Shown one piece after another: positions 20,654-32,300 of a stretch of DNA of 39,847 nucleotides. Origin of the DNA: Ministeria vibrans ATCC 50519 (Eukaryota > Opisthokonta > Filasterea); contig CALSCP010000583.1 in the NCBI GenBank assembly GCA_943704425.1, positions 1 to 39,847 on the forward strand. The letters run 5' to 3'. The notes under the pieces are model-generated. The model had not been told where the DNA came from, did no database searches, and worked only from the letters and a program-made list of their open reading frames with translations. The translations under genes were made by a program, and so were the position numbers. Within the stretch, counting starts at the first letter, position 1; each line of letters starts with the position of its first letter.

Positions 20654-22011
20654 CGGATGTTTTCAGGGCGGCGGCTGGTGCGAGTCGCTGACCGACTGCC
20701 GTGGCCGTGCCAACGGAGACCTGGGATCCTCCAAGGCGTACCCTAAGGACGCCGATCTGGGCGGTGGCTACTTCTCGACGGATCCCAAGGAGAACCCGCA
20801 AATGTAAACAATTCTGTAACCCTAACCCTAACCCTAACCCTTGCGTCTGCTTTTCCCTCTCAACACGACGCCTTTTTCTTTTTCCTTTATAGGTACAACT
20901 GGAACAGCGTTTTCCTGCGCTACTGCGACGGCGGTTCGTTTTCAGGCAGCAACTCGTCGACCACGATGGTGCAAGGTATGGAGCTGCACTGGCGCGGCAA
21001 GCACATTCTCAAGGCCATGATTGACGATCTGCTCAACAACCGCGGACTGGCCAAGGCGACGGACATTGTCATCAGTGGCTGCTCCGCCGGAGGACTTGCA
21101 AGTAAAACACACACACTCACTCACACACATATATATACCAGAATAAGAATCGCTCATGTTGGCATTCCTTAGCGTATCTTCATGTGGACCATTGGGCGTC
21201 GCGCATGCCTACTGGCGCCAAAGTGCGCGGAATGCCCGACAGTGGATTTTTCATGGACTACCAGGGCCCGCCAGCTTACCAGTCAGGCATGCAGTGGCTG
21301 TTCTACCAGATGAACAGCACATCGGGAGTTAATGAGCGGTGCATCAGTGCCCACCAGAGCACACACGACACCCACAAGTGCATCTTTGCTCAACACACTG
21401 CGCCTCACATCCAGACTCCCATCTTCCCTCTCCAGGCCGAGTACGACTCGTGGCAGATTGGAAATGATTTGGGTGTTCCGGTACAAAAAAAATAAGAAAA
21501 GAAAAATTAGTCATGTTTTGTGGACTCTTCTTCTTCTTGTGATCATTTAGACTTCAAACGTTGCGACCATCAACGAATGGGGAAAGAATCTCACAACTAT
21601 CTTTCAACAGACTGTTCTGAACCGTCCGCAAAACTCCGCTTTCCTCGATAGGTAATAACCATAAGGAGCCAATTGGTTTACTCACTTGCGGGTTTTTTTT
21701 TGCGTTTTGATATGTTTAGCTGTCTTCATCACTGTGGAGAGTGGCAGTAAGTCCATAGCACACACATCACGCTACATTCAAACTTTTTTTTTTACTCAAC
21801 GGAGTCACTCAAAACACGCCTAAACAAAAAATTCACCGGCAAAATAAATTCAAATATCACACTCACCCATTTCGCTTATCGACACTACAGGTCGATCCGC
21901 ATCGACGGTACGCTTTCGGCACAGGCCTTCCAGCAGTGGTATGAGGGCACCAGCTCCGCCCGCTACATTCAGGGAAAGCCTTACGAGTGTGCTGACTGCT
22001 GCAAGCCTTGA
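20097..22011 (+). CDS. Secreted Notum/pectin-acetylesterase family carboxylesterase
   Basis: Serine esterase of the PAE/Notum family. Members remove acetyl or acyl groups from polysaccharides or lipidated proteins. The substrate here is unknown. Eight exons: 20097-20132, 20399-20548, 20667-20803, 20893-21101, 21173-21480, 21551-21651, 21720-21746 and 21891-22011 (about 362 aa). The start MKVVVVLAALIA is a signal peptide. The family opening is present (CLDGTPGAYYHRPG, WYIHHQGGGWCESLTDC, YNWNSVFLRYCDGGSFSG). Catalytic serine lies in SGCSAGGLA (about residue 172), aspartate in AEYDSWQ (about 268) and histidine in SCLHHCGEW (about 317). Many paired cysteines and a CADCCKP tail support export. Introns 2 and 3 carry CA and CCCTAA repeats. 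All phases match. Confidence 0.93.
20617..20652 (+). repeat. (CA)n in esterase intron 2
   Basis: CTCACTCACACACA-type dinucleotide run just before the TTTTCAG acceptor of exon 3. Confidence 0.85.
20817..20842 (+). repeat. Telomere-type CCCTAA array in esterase intron 3
   Basis: Just under four tandem TAACCC units lie between donor 20804 and acceptor 20892 of an 89-nt intron. CCCTAA is on the sense strand. Confidence 0.9.
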
Positions 22012-22094
22012 AAGCAAACAAAAACATACACTCCCAATTGAAACTTTGGTAAACTCTCTCGAATTTAAAAAGAATATGTCTTATGATTGTTCAT
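22012..22094. terminator. Convergent 3' ends, esterase and BIG-like gene
   Basis: Only 83 bp separate the opposing stop codons, so the two 3' UTRs almost certainly overlap. No other content is seen. Confidence 0.4.
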
Positions 22095-25000
22095 TCATTG
22101 GCTGCCAAGTCCACCCAATGTGCCTGCACGCACCAGATAGAGCTGCACCGATTCACGCAACAGTGTATCGCGTGCAGAGACCAACTGCGCCACGAGACCA
22201 AAGAGCGCCGGCATCAGCTCAATGAACTAGACAAACGAGTTATCTCTCCATCACTTTGTTTCTTTCTTCCTCCTCTATCTATCTCTCCACTTTGTTTCTT
22301 TCTCCCTCCTCTCTCTATCTCTTTGCCTTCCTCTCTCTCTTACCTTCTCATCGGACATGCCTAATAGAATGGGCATGACGTCCTTGCGCAGCACATCCTC
22401 CCACGCCTGCACGACCATGGGGGCATCCCCACCACCGCCCGTTCCCGACGACACCAGCTCCCCATGACGAGCTACAGCCGCCCGCAGGAGTGCCAACAGC
22501 TGACCCTTGGCCTCCACCCGCTCGGTGCCTGCCCGCTTCCCTTCCCGATCTTGCCACACGCGCGACACCACTTGCACAACACAACTCGTCGAACTCGCCT
22601 CAAACATAATCAATGATGGCACATGTCGCGTCAGCCCACTGTCCACAAAGTTCTGCCGCAGTGCCTAAACATATTTAAAAACGATGAGAACAAACACACA
22701 CGTTTTCTTTTTTCGATTCTTCTTGTACCTTGTTCGTGTTGAACGAACGTGCAAACTCACCACACTCGGCAGCGGCACGCAAGAGCGGCTGAACTCCCTC
22801 CGCCACACACACCGCCTCGTACATCCCCCACGTGTCCGTGACCATTGCCTCGCGCACAAAGTCCAACAGCAACTGCAACACCTCAATGCGAATGACCACA
22901 TGGTGGAAATCACTTTCTGTCTCACGCAGCTGCGTAAACGCCGCAGGACGATCCCACAGCTGTCCTTGCGCCGCCATCTCATGCACATCGGTGGGCGCAC
23001 GTTGTCGCTCGTCCACAAAGAACACTCGGTCGCACAGCAGTCGCGTGCGCGCAGTGCGGTAGTTGCGCTGCATCGTCGCGCGCGTCCATCCCAGTACATG
23101 TCGCGGGATTGTCTGCTCCAGCAGCGACATGACCGCCCGAATCACATGTCCCCATCCCGCCTCCGTCAGCGACGCCCCATTCTTCGACACCAAATGTCGC
23201 AATGACGAAATTCCTGCAGAATGAATGAGTACAAAAAATTATTTCCTTTCTTATTCCTTACCAGCCTTTGCGACCACTTCACGATCAACTCGAATGGCGG
23301 CCACCAGCAAACTGATCATGGCACCAATGAGATCATCTGTGACACCGCCAGGAAGGTTGAGATGGAAGTCGCTAAACAGGTCGGCAAGCAGGCAGAGGAC
23401 ATGCTTGAAGTTGGCGTCGCAGCTGCTGGCACTCTTTAGGCTGTTTTTGGTGCTGCTGCCGTCGGTGTTGTTGTCGTCGTCACCCTTGGCCGCGTACAGC
23501 AGACGATAGGCAAGAGGAATAAGTGCCTCGCAGACAAGACGCACACAAAACTCGCGCGTGAAGAGCGGACACGTCTCGCGGATAGTGGCAAAGAGTGCGT
23601 CGAGCACACGCGCCTGTGTGTCGACGGGACACGAACGGGCGGTACGCGTCATGTTCTCCAATAGGTCCCACCACATGTCGAGACCGCCCTCCTCTTCGCC
23701 CTCGTAGTCGCCAAACTGGTCAAATTCGTTGTTCTTGAGCGACGACGTGTCGTTGCGCATCACAAGCTGACCGCGCACCGCCAGCTGGTCCTGTCGCTTG
23801 CGTCGTCGCTTGTGGTGCAGTCCCGCCAGACGGCCCGTGATCAACTTGAGGCACACGACCGCCTCGCTTGTGTCCAGACGGTCCTTGGACTCGGCACAGA
23901 AGAGCAGCAGAGAGCGGATACAATCGCGCGCCAATGCACGCAGCACAAACGCGTCCTTTTCCACTGCGACCCGATACACATCGAAGACGGTTGTCACTTC
24001 GCGCATCTCGGTCGCTTCGGCCGAGCTGGGCTCCATAATGGCCTCCTCGGTAAGCACACCCGCCTTGACATTGCACATGTTGGAGCAAGCAAAGAAGATC
24101 TCGCGCCAGGCACTGCGCGTCATGCTCGCCGCATAGTGAAACACATGCGTTGTCAGAGTGCGCGCTGTCGCAGACCGCACAGCTGCAAGGGGAGTGCGTG
24201 CCATCAGACGACCCAGCGTACGCAGCAGCACCGCTTGCATCGAAACACGCTCTGCCCATGGTCGTTCGCCACCGGGATCTGCCGAGATGTCCGGGAAGAA
24301 CTCGGCTGAGTCTTCCACCTCCATCTTCGCGTCCGCCTCCTTCTTCGCTTCCGCCCCACCTTCCTCTTCAAGTGCCTGCTGTTCCGGTTGAGGCTGAGCC
24401 TTGGCCTCTCCCAAGTCAAGTCCTTGCAACAAAGATGCAGTCGATACCGTTGGATCCACAGGCAAATTAAGTGCGGCGCTCGTAGACGACGCAGTTTTCA
24501 TTCCCATCGCACCATTGTTCTTCGTGGGCTTGTGCGACTCAACCACCGAGCGCTTCTCTGCCTCGACGTACGTCGTGAGACACGCCGAGAGCCGCTGACT
24601 CACATATAGACCCATCTTGACGTCATTGTGTGCGCCCACACGCGCCACCATGTCTCCACAGGTGCGCCACATGGCACCCATGTCAAAGTTGCTGCGAATC
24701 TCCGGATTGGTGTTGAGCTCGAGCACTTCGCAGAGACGACGCGCCGACAGAAGAAACTGCAGCGGGTCACTGAGCTCCTCCATTGTAACACGACAGAGTG
24801 CACGCAAGAAGGCAAGCAGTGCCTGACCATTAAGCGACACCGACTGCTGGAAGAGACCGTTGACTTTGGCGCGGAAGCGGTCAGTACTGATCAGTCGCAG
24901 TGCAACAGCACGGTCGCCACTGACGGGCGGAAGCACGAGACGACGGGCACGAGCCATGGTAGAGTCACCACGCTGCTGGTCGGCGGCCACTTGCAACTCG

Positions 25001-27976
25001 GCACGCACGCGACTACGCTCGAGCAGCGACAGCGCACGCAACACGACATACCAGGCCTGGTTGCGCAGGAAGCCGCCTTGCTCGAGGCCAATGCACAGTA
25101 GCGAGTTGACAACGTGTACCACACGACAGTCGAGCATCTCAATGACCTCGTCGTGTGCCCGTCCCTGTAGTGCACTGCGCAGCAGTGCCTCGACAAGCAT
25201 ATCACGCTCGCGCTCCATGCACACCACAGAGGCGATGTAAGCGGCGCGTCGCATGCCTTCCAGGCAGGTGGTCACCTCGAGCGCCGACGACGTGTTGCCT
25301 AGACGAAGCGTGAACACCTGCATGGCGGGCCGCCATGACTGCTGCAGCATCGAACGGGCACGCGCCAGCAGTGTGGGCACACCCAAACGCTCCGCTGCGA
25401 GGTCCTTGGTCCACGAACCGGCGGACAACGATGACGCCGAAATGGCATCAAGGTCGGGATAGGCACGGGGAAAGACGGACATTTGGTGTTGCATGAGTTC
25501 GTTAAGGCCGCACGAGGCGTGCACCACCGGCTCAAAGCCACAGGCGGAAATAAAATCGTGACGACAGCACCGTTCGTACTGTTGCTCGGCCCAGGCGCGT
25601 TCGAAAGGCACATCACGGATGATGCACCAGCGCAGACAGGTGTCGACAAACGACGAGCACGACACCGACTTGGACACCGTGTTGTCCTGGTGCCCGTGGT
25701 ACGCAAAGGTGAACGACAGCATCACATACATGTAGTTGTAGAAGGCCTCGGGGTCGCGCAGGTGTGGCGGCAGTGGCACTTCACCCTCGCCGGCCGTACC
25801 GTCGCCTGTCATTTCAGCATCAGCAGCAGCAGTGGAGGCAGAGACGGCGTTGGCCGCGGCCTCGCGCGCCGCCACTGCCGCGGCCTCGGTGAACGCAAGA
25901 ATATCGTCGCTTGCCGCACCACCTTTGGCAGCACTAAAGAGTTCTTGGCCATCGGCACCGCGTGTGCGACGATGCTGAAAGACAAACGACGTCACGGAGA
26001 GAAGAATGTTCTCGACGTCGCGATGCGATGGAGAGTCAAGCAGCGATGGCATGAGGGCGACAACCTTCTCAAAGGGCTCGAGTGCCAGGAACTCGTGGCA
26101 CTGCAGCGTCACCGGCATAGCATCGACGACACTGCTGATAGACGCCTCGCCAAGCTTGGGCGGACGGCAGAAGCGCAGGTTGAGCATGACGGCCCAGCTC
26201 TTGCCCTCGAGCAGCGACCGGTGCAAAATCTGAATCATCTTCATTGCCTGCACATACGCCAGTTGGCAATGGTGCAAAATCTCACCGTCGACAGTGGAGA
26301 GTGCACAACGAGTCACGCCGGCCATGATGCGCTGCGCAAGCGACGTGTGCTGGCCCTGTTGCTGCGCTGCCTCTGCACCACTGCTGCCCCCAAAGACAAG
26401 CGAAAGAAACGACTCGCGGTCCGCAAACAATTGGGTGATGGTCCGCAGTACATCGATGGCAACGTACTCATACGACTGGTCGTCGTGCAGCGGGTTCAGC
26501 AGGACCTCTTCGGCTGCGGCAGCCAAGGGACCACGCAGACGCGCACCCCACGTGCCCTGAAGCAGCATGAAACAGCCTGAGAAGCGACGCAGTGAGTTGC
26601 GTGTCACCAGTGAGGTGTTTGCGCCAATGGCACGACACGCAAAGCGCGCCAGAGCATCGACTGTCTCGTCGTCGTGTACACCCAAGTGATGTCGAATGCC
26701 GCGAAGCAACGGCTGAAGCGTGTCTAGCGAAATAGCATTGGCGCGCACATCTTCCACTGTGAGTTCGTCGAGTGCGCGACTGCACCGACTCGCAAGCATA
26801 AAAAGATGGCGCAGAATGAGAATGGTGTCCTTGCGCACCACTGCAACATACGGACCGTCGGAGGGCGGCGAGGCCGCGGTAGATCCGGCAGTGGCCGTCG
26901 ATGGGCCCACCACACTCGATGACTTGTGACCACTCCTACTGCTGCTGCTACTGCTACCTCCATCGACATTCCAAAGGTCACGCGAGTACGCCTCCCACGC
27001 AGCCGACGCGCTGTTCGACTCGGACTGTGTGCTCTGCTGCTGTTGTTTTTGATGACCGGCGCCGTGGGGTGAGCCATCCTTCTTTGCAGTCGTGCCCTCG
27101 TTCTTGTCGCTGGGTTCGCTCATGAAAAGCGTCGCCCACTCATCCGCATTGTTGTCTTCCTTCTTCGTGGTCGTTGCTGGGGACGCTGTTTTGATCGTTG
27201 ACGAAGTGGCGTTGAGCAGGGCTGGTGGGAGGGCATTAATAGTGTCGTCATCGTCGATTGCGTCGAGCAAAGGCGCGGATGGTTGTTGGGTTGCTTTTGC
27301 GACAGGACGTGTGTCGAGCAGCGTCGTCAGGCCCCAAACACACTGTTGCAGCGCCGACTTGGCAAGCGTGATGTTGGGACCGTGTCGCGTGCGCATGTAG
27401 ATGGAGGTGTAGAGGTGCACCAGACGCATGAGAGTGTCGCCGTGGATGTCGTACTGCATGGCGTCGACCAGAGCTGCCGCAGTCTGCACAGCCTCCGATT
27501 CGATCGTGGTCGATGCCGCCAGGCTCTTGTATGTGCTGGTGATGATGTCCACGACGAGGGTCAGGCGGCCGTCGTCGCCGCTGCCGTCGCCCCGACGCCC
27601 CGCAATGCCACCGGCAAAGACAGAGCGCAGACAGTGAAGGCCTGCCGCGGCAAAGACGGCGTTGCGCGACGCACAGCACATCTGGAAGGCCTCCATGTCG
27701 ACGCTGCTGGTGAGGTCCCAGTCTATGGCCGTGCCCACCTGGCGCAGAAGCAGACGGGGGAGCGGGGAGGGAGCGAACCAGAGAAGGATAATTATAACAA
27801 AACATCATAGCATTAATTTTTTTTTTATGTGTGTGTGTGTCAAGTGAGTGCGTCGCGATTACCTTGAGGCACGCTCGCACTTTGCCGACGACATTGAGAC
27901 ACGCTTCGCGCAGACGCGACATGTTGGATGGCGCGTCGTTTGCGACTTTCATCAACATAACTTCAATGTCCGCCAT
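22095..27976 (-). CDS. Large ArfGEF-like protein (BIG/Mon2 superfamily) with degenerate SEC7
   Basis: Five exons (27976-27863, 27738-23262, 23213-22729, 22664-22344, 22226-22095) give about 1842 aa, the usual length of BIG-type Golgi/endosome ArfGEFs. Residues 1-110 resemble a DCB domain (RLREACLNVVGKVRACLK, AFQMCCASRNAVF). About 400-500 is HUS-like (RFSGCFMLLQGTWG, EVLLNPLHDDQSYEYVAIDVLRTI). HDS-like segments follow (AWREIFFACSN near 1246; WWDLLENM through LFATIRETCPLF near 1391-1425; ISSLRHLVSKNGASLTEAGW in exon 3). Where a catalytic SEC7 domain should lie (about 540-790) only its later part is discernible (DPEAFYNYMYVMLSF). The FRLPGE motif with the catalytic glutamate is absent, and so is the NYDC HUS box. 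It is therefore predicted to be a membrane-traffic scaffold rather than an active exchange factor, comparable to Mon2 or BIG3. The 4.5-kb exon has long acidic and Ser-rich inserts. Confidence 0.8.
22243..22345 (-). repeat. CT-rich GTGATAGAGA-family minisatellite, last intron of BIG-like gene
   Basis: Plus strand reads TCTCCATCACTTTGTTTCTT followed by a second, diverged copy (CTCCACTTTGTTTCTTTCTC) and CTCTCTCTATCTCTTTG. On the sense (minus) strand it is purine-rich, as in FLAD1. Confidence 0.85.
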
Positions 27977-28191
27977 GTCGAGAAGGGTCAAGTGAACTCG
28001 AGCGAGGCGTATTGGCTATGAAGGTGGGAAAGTGTCGGGGACTGGTGGGGGTGAAAGCGAGAGAGAATAACAACTAATTACTATTAAATTTTATTTTACT
28101 AACTTCTGAGTAAACACAACTTATTTAACTCAATAAATCAAAACTGATTATTTTTTTATTTGACACTTTCGACAATCACCTCAGTGCAACT
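27977..28191. promoter_or_regulatory. Bidirectional promoter, BIG-like/ferlin
   Basis: 215-bp gap between divergent starts. The half near the BIG-like gene is GC-richer with G-runs (GACTGGTGGGGGTGAAAG). The half near ferlin is AT-rich. No specific site is recognised. Confidence 0.45.
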
Positions 28192-29330
28192 ATGGAGTTC
28201 AAGGTGACGATCATTCGGGCTGAAGGCCTGAAGAATGTCGAGAAGAAGGGCGAAAGCGATCCGTTTGTCCAATTCAAGTTTCGCGGTATGTATCCCCTCC
28301 CTCGCGTCCGCCTCCCCCCATCCCCCCCATTCCCACCCTTGGTCAACTCCCGCCGCTCCTCCTCCAAAGGCCTGCCTGCACTGTGAAGAAGAAGAAGTGT
28401 CTTTTAACAGTCTGAATTGTTTTCATTTGTTACGATCGATTTGTCTTTCTTTGCATGCTTCTCCGCCCTCCTCCACGCAGTCCCCTGCCCCGCAGCACAC
28501 CCCTCGCGCGCGACCAGTGCGTCTGCGCTTCAGGATCGACTCGCACTGTCTCCTTTTTCGCTTCTCTGCGCTTGCTCGTGTCCGCTGAGCTCTTGCGCCC
28601 CGGTCCCTTCACACAGCCCGCCGTGGCGACTATGATCGCGTGCTGCTGGCGACGATACCGCCCACCGTCGTGTTTCCTTTTGCTTCTTTTGAAGTTCTTT
28701 TTCTCTTCTTCTTCTCTCTCTCTCTCTCTCTCTTTGGCTCTTCTTTGCTTGTCCCACCTTCTCCCCATCACTCCCCAGCGACAAACATCGCCAACGATTC
28801 CCCGGGGTTGGCCCTCTGTTCACCTGATTGCTTAGAGTTTTTTTTTTTTTTTTTTGTTACACACTAAATTTGTTTCTGACTTATCACTCTCTTACTCAGG
28901 TGAAAAGTACAAGACGCAGTACCTGCCGAACACGCTGAACCCAGAGTGGAACAAGGAGTTTCCTATTGATCTGAAGGACAAGGCGATCACGGGGAACGAG
29001 CGCATCGAGCTCAACATTTACGATTGGGAGCGAGTTGTACGTCTCACGCGCACGCCTCTCGTTTCTTCCTCTTACTCTCCTCCTCGTCCACTATTGCGTG
29101 TAGGGTCGCAACCGACTGCTAGGTCAGGTTGAAATCAACCTAGCCAAGGTGATCCGCGAACGCAACGACGAATCGTGGCACATGCTGCGTGACAAGAGCG
29201 GTGGCGCCGGAGAGGTAAACATACTAGGAACGTAGTATTATCATTAATATTTTTATTATTATTATTGTATTGTCGTTCTTTTCTGATTATTAATGTTGTT
29301 GTTGTTGTTGTGTTGTTGTTTTTGTTGTTT

Positions 29331-29398
<68 letters not shown>

Positions 29399-32300
29399 GA
29401 TACTAAAACTTTGTGTTCTTCTTCTTTCTTGCTTTTGTTTTGATCTCTGAAATGGCTGCTGTATGATTTGTAGGGACGCGTTCTTGTTCGTATCACGTAT
29501 GTTGCCAGCTCAGCCGAGAAGGTATTGTTTTACTCTTTAAATATTTATTTGCGTTGCTCACTTGCCCGTTTCCTGATAGTTGTCGGGTATTGAAGGAGGA
29601 GCGGGACCGTCACACTCATCTGCAACCCCCAATGTGAGCAACCCGAGCGGCGATGGCGACGACGACGAAAACTCAGACGACGACGGAGGCGATCCGGCCG
29701 ACGGTGATGATGATTTTGACTCGGATGGCGGTGATCCAGCCGACCCCGATGCGCCGCCAGGCACCAAGAAGAAGAAGGGCAAAGGTACAAATCAAAGAGA
29801 CCAATATTTGCGATCCTACTAACTCGCCATGTTGTGTGATTTTATTTGTTTATTTATTGGACGTAAGGTCGTCGCAACAAGCCACGAACGTTGCGCAAGA
29901 CGCGTCCCAAGAACCTCAGCGACGTTGTCGGGGACTATCAAGTGCGCATTACGATCCACGAGGCACGTTCGCTGCAGGGACAGGAGCCCCTTGACCCCGT
30001 CATCAAGCTCAATGTCGCGTCCAAGATGCGCCAGACGCGCGTCAAACGTACCACAAACCATCCTTTTTTCAACGAGCTCTTCATTTTCAACTTCAACGAG
30101 GCGCCCGTCAATCTCTTTCCCGAGCTCATTGAGATTTCGGCGTACAACTCGCGTCGGCTGCGCAAGGACGCCCTCATTGGTACCTTTTCCTTTGACATTG
30201 GTGTCGTCCACCAAGAGCCTACGCATGAGTTTCATCGAAAGTGGGTCATGATTGTCCAAAAGGTAATTTTTTTTTCTTCTTTTAATAATAATAATTATTA
30301 TTATTATTATTATTATTATTATTTTATTGACGACTCGGGTTTTGGTAATAAATATTTTATAGGGCGAAGGAGAAACCAACGCAACGGGCTTTGTGAAGAT
30401 GTCAGTGGCAGTGTTGGGACCGGGCGACGAAGCGGCGGTGCACGACGACGCAGACACGGCGGTCGACGAGGATGAGGACATTGATGGAAACCTACTGCAG
30501 CCGGGTGGGGTGGAGCTGCAGCCGGTTGACATGCTGCTGCGAGCCTACCGTGCCGAAGACCTGCCGCAGATGGATCGTAGTTTCAAGACAGGCATTCGCA
30601 AGTTAGACAAGTTGTCGGGACGCGAGGATCGCGAACTATGCGACCCTTACCTCATCTACGGGTTTGCCGGCAAGAAAATGAAGACGGAGGTGAAGCCCAC
30701 GACGTATGTGCCCGACTGGAACATTGAGATGCACCTGCCCGTCAAGCTGCCTTCCATGTGCGACTCGCTGCGTCTGCGTCTTATGGACCATGACATTGGT
30801 CCTAATGCTGACGACATCATTGGCACACACAACATCTCGCTGCTGCACATCTCCAACATGTCCAGCGACGAAGAAAGCTCCTTCCTTCCCACCTTTGGTC
30901 CCGCTTACGTCAACTTCTACGGCTCCCCACGTGAGTTTGAGGCGTTCACCGACAAGCACCACGACCGCATGAACACCGGCATGATCGAAGGGTGTGCCTA
31001 TCGTGGCCGTGCGCTCGTCGAAGTCGCCTCCGACCCCACGAGCAAGCCGCCAAAGAACCGTCACATTGAGATTGACAAGCCCAAGCTCAATGCTGTCGAT
31101 GCCTTTCTTGCCCGCAAACCCTACCGCCTTCGTGTCGAGTTTGTCGATGCCACGATGCTCTGCGAAGGTACGCATTAATGAGCAATTTTTTTAAAATTAA
31201 AAATGATCGCAGTTAATCTTGATTCTTTGCCATAGAGTGTGCTGATACGGACATTGAGTTTGAGGTGTCGATTGGACCGACCGGCGACTCGCTTGACGAA
31301 CACTATGTGCCCGGCATGAGCAGCACACAGCCGACACGTGCTGCGTTTGATGGCACGCACTACTACTACCTCAGCTGGGATGGCAAGAAGCCCATTGTGG
31401 AGCTCACCAGCGAGTGGGAGAGCGTCGAGTACCGTCTGCACAATGTCAATGTCATCAAGGACCTTGTCACGCAGATTGAAGAGTCGGTTGACCTGCTGCA
31501 GCGTCTTGCCAACAAGACGCTCACCGTCGAGATGATTGCCGCTATGATTGTGCAGGGTGACTCGCGTCTCTTGTCGCAGGATCTTCTAGACGAACTCGAG
31601 CGTAGTGTCAACGAGGCCGAGGCCAAGCTGAAGCGTCGTGTCGAGGCGGCCGCGGTCAAGGCGGCCACTGCGAAGGCCGCCTCCGACAGCGGCGAGGGCG
31701 GCGTCCTCAGCGACGACGAAGATGAGGACGAAGACGAAGATGAGGACGCCCTGCTTGCCGAGCTGCAGCGTCGCGAGGACGACGACGAGGACGACGATCA
31801 AGGCGAAGGGTGGTCGTCACAGGTGCAAACGGCCGGTGGTGATAAGGTGGCAAACACCGCCGCCGAGGAGGAGGAAGAGTACCGAATGGCACTCGCGGCG
31901 GACGCCGGTCCGTCGCAGCCGTCGCGTGCCAAGAGCTCGCTTGTGGACGACAATGGCGGCGCCTCGGTGCCTATGGGTGGCGGCACCGTGCGTGTCAAGC
32001 AAGAGAAACCCAAAACGACCAAGTTGGGCAAGACACTTGGGCGCATCGGCAGGCTCACCAAGGCCGCGACAGCCGGTGTTGTCTCCAAGGGTATCGACGT
32101 GGCGGGCCAGGGTGCTGCGAAGCTGTCGCACATGCACAGCCATGCGACAACCGCGACGCGTGCCGCCGAAATTGTCGAGTACGACCCGCGCATTGTGCGT
32201 GCACGCGGACTGCTGCGTCGTCTGATGCGCCTCGTCTTCCGCAAACTGCCCAAGTTACCGTCGCCGCGCACTCAGCTTGACACGCACATGCACAGCTGGC

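Noticed and set aside
25483-26580. 365-codon plus-strand open frame
   Set aside because: Antisense to the 4.5-kb exon of the BIG-like gene, whose minus-strand protein shows HUS/HDS conservation. The plus reading shows none.
28480-28680. Additional exon inside ferlin intron 1
   Set aside because: It is GC-rich and partly open, but C2A continues smoothly from the exon ending at 28285 to the one starting at 28900 with matching phase, so no extra exon is needed.
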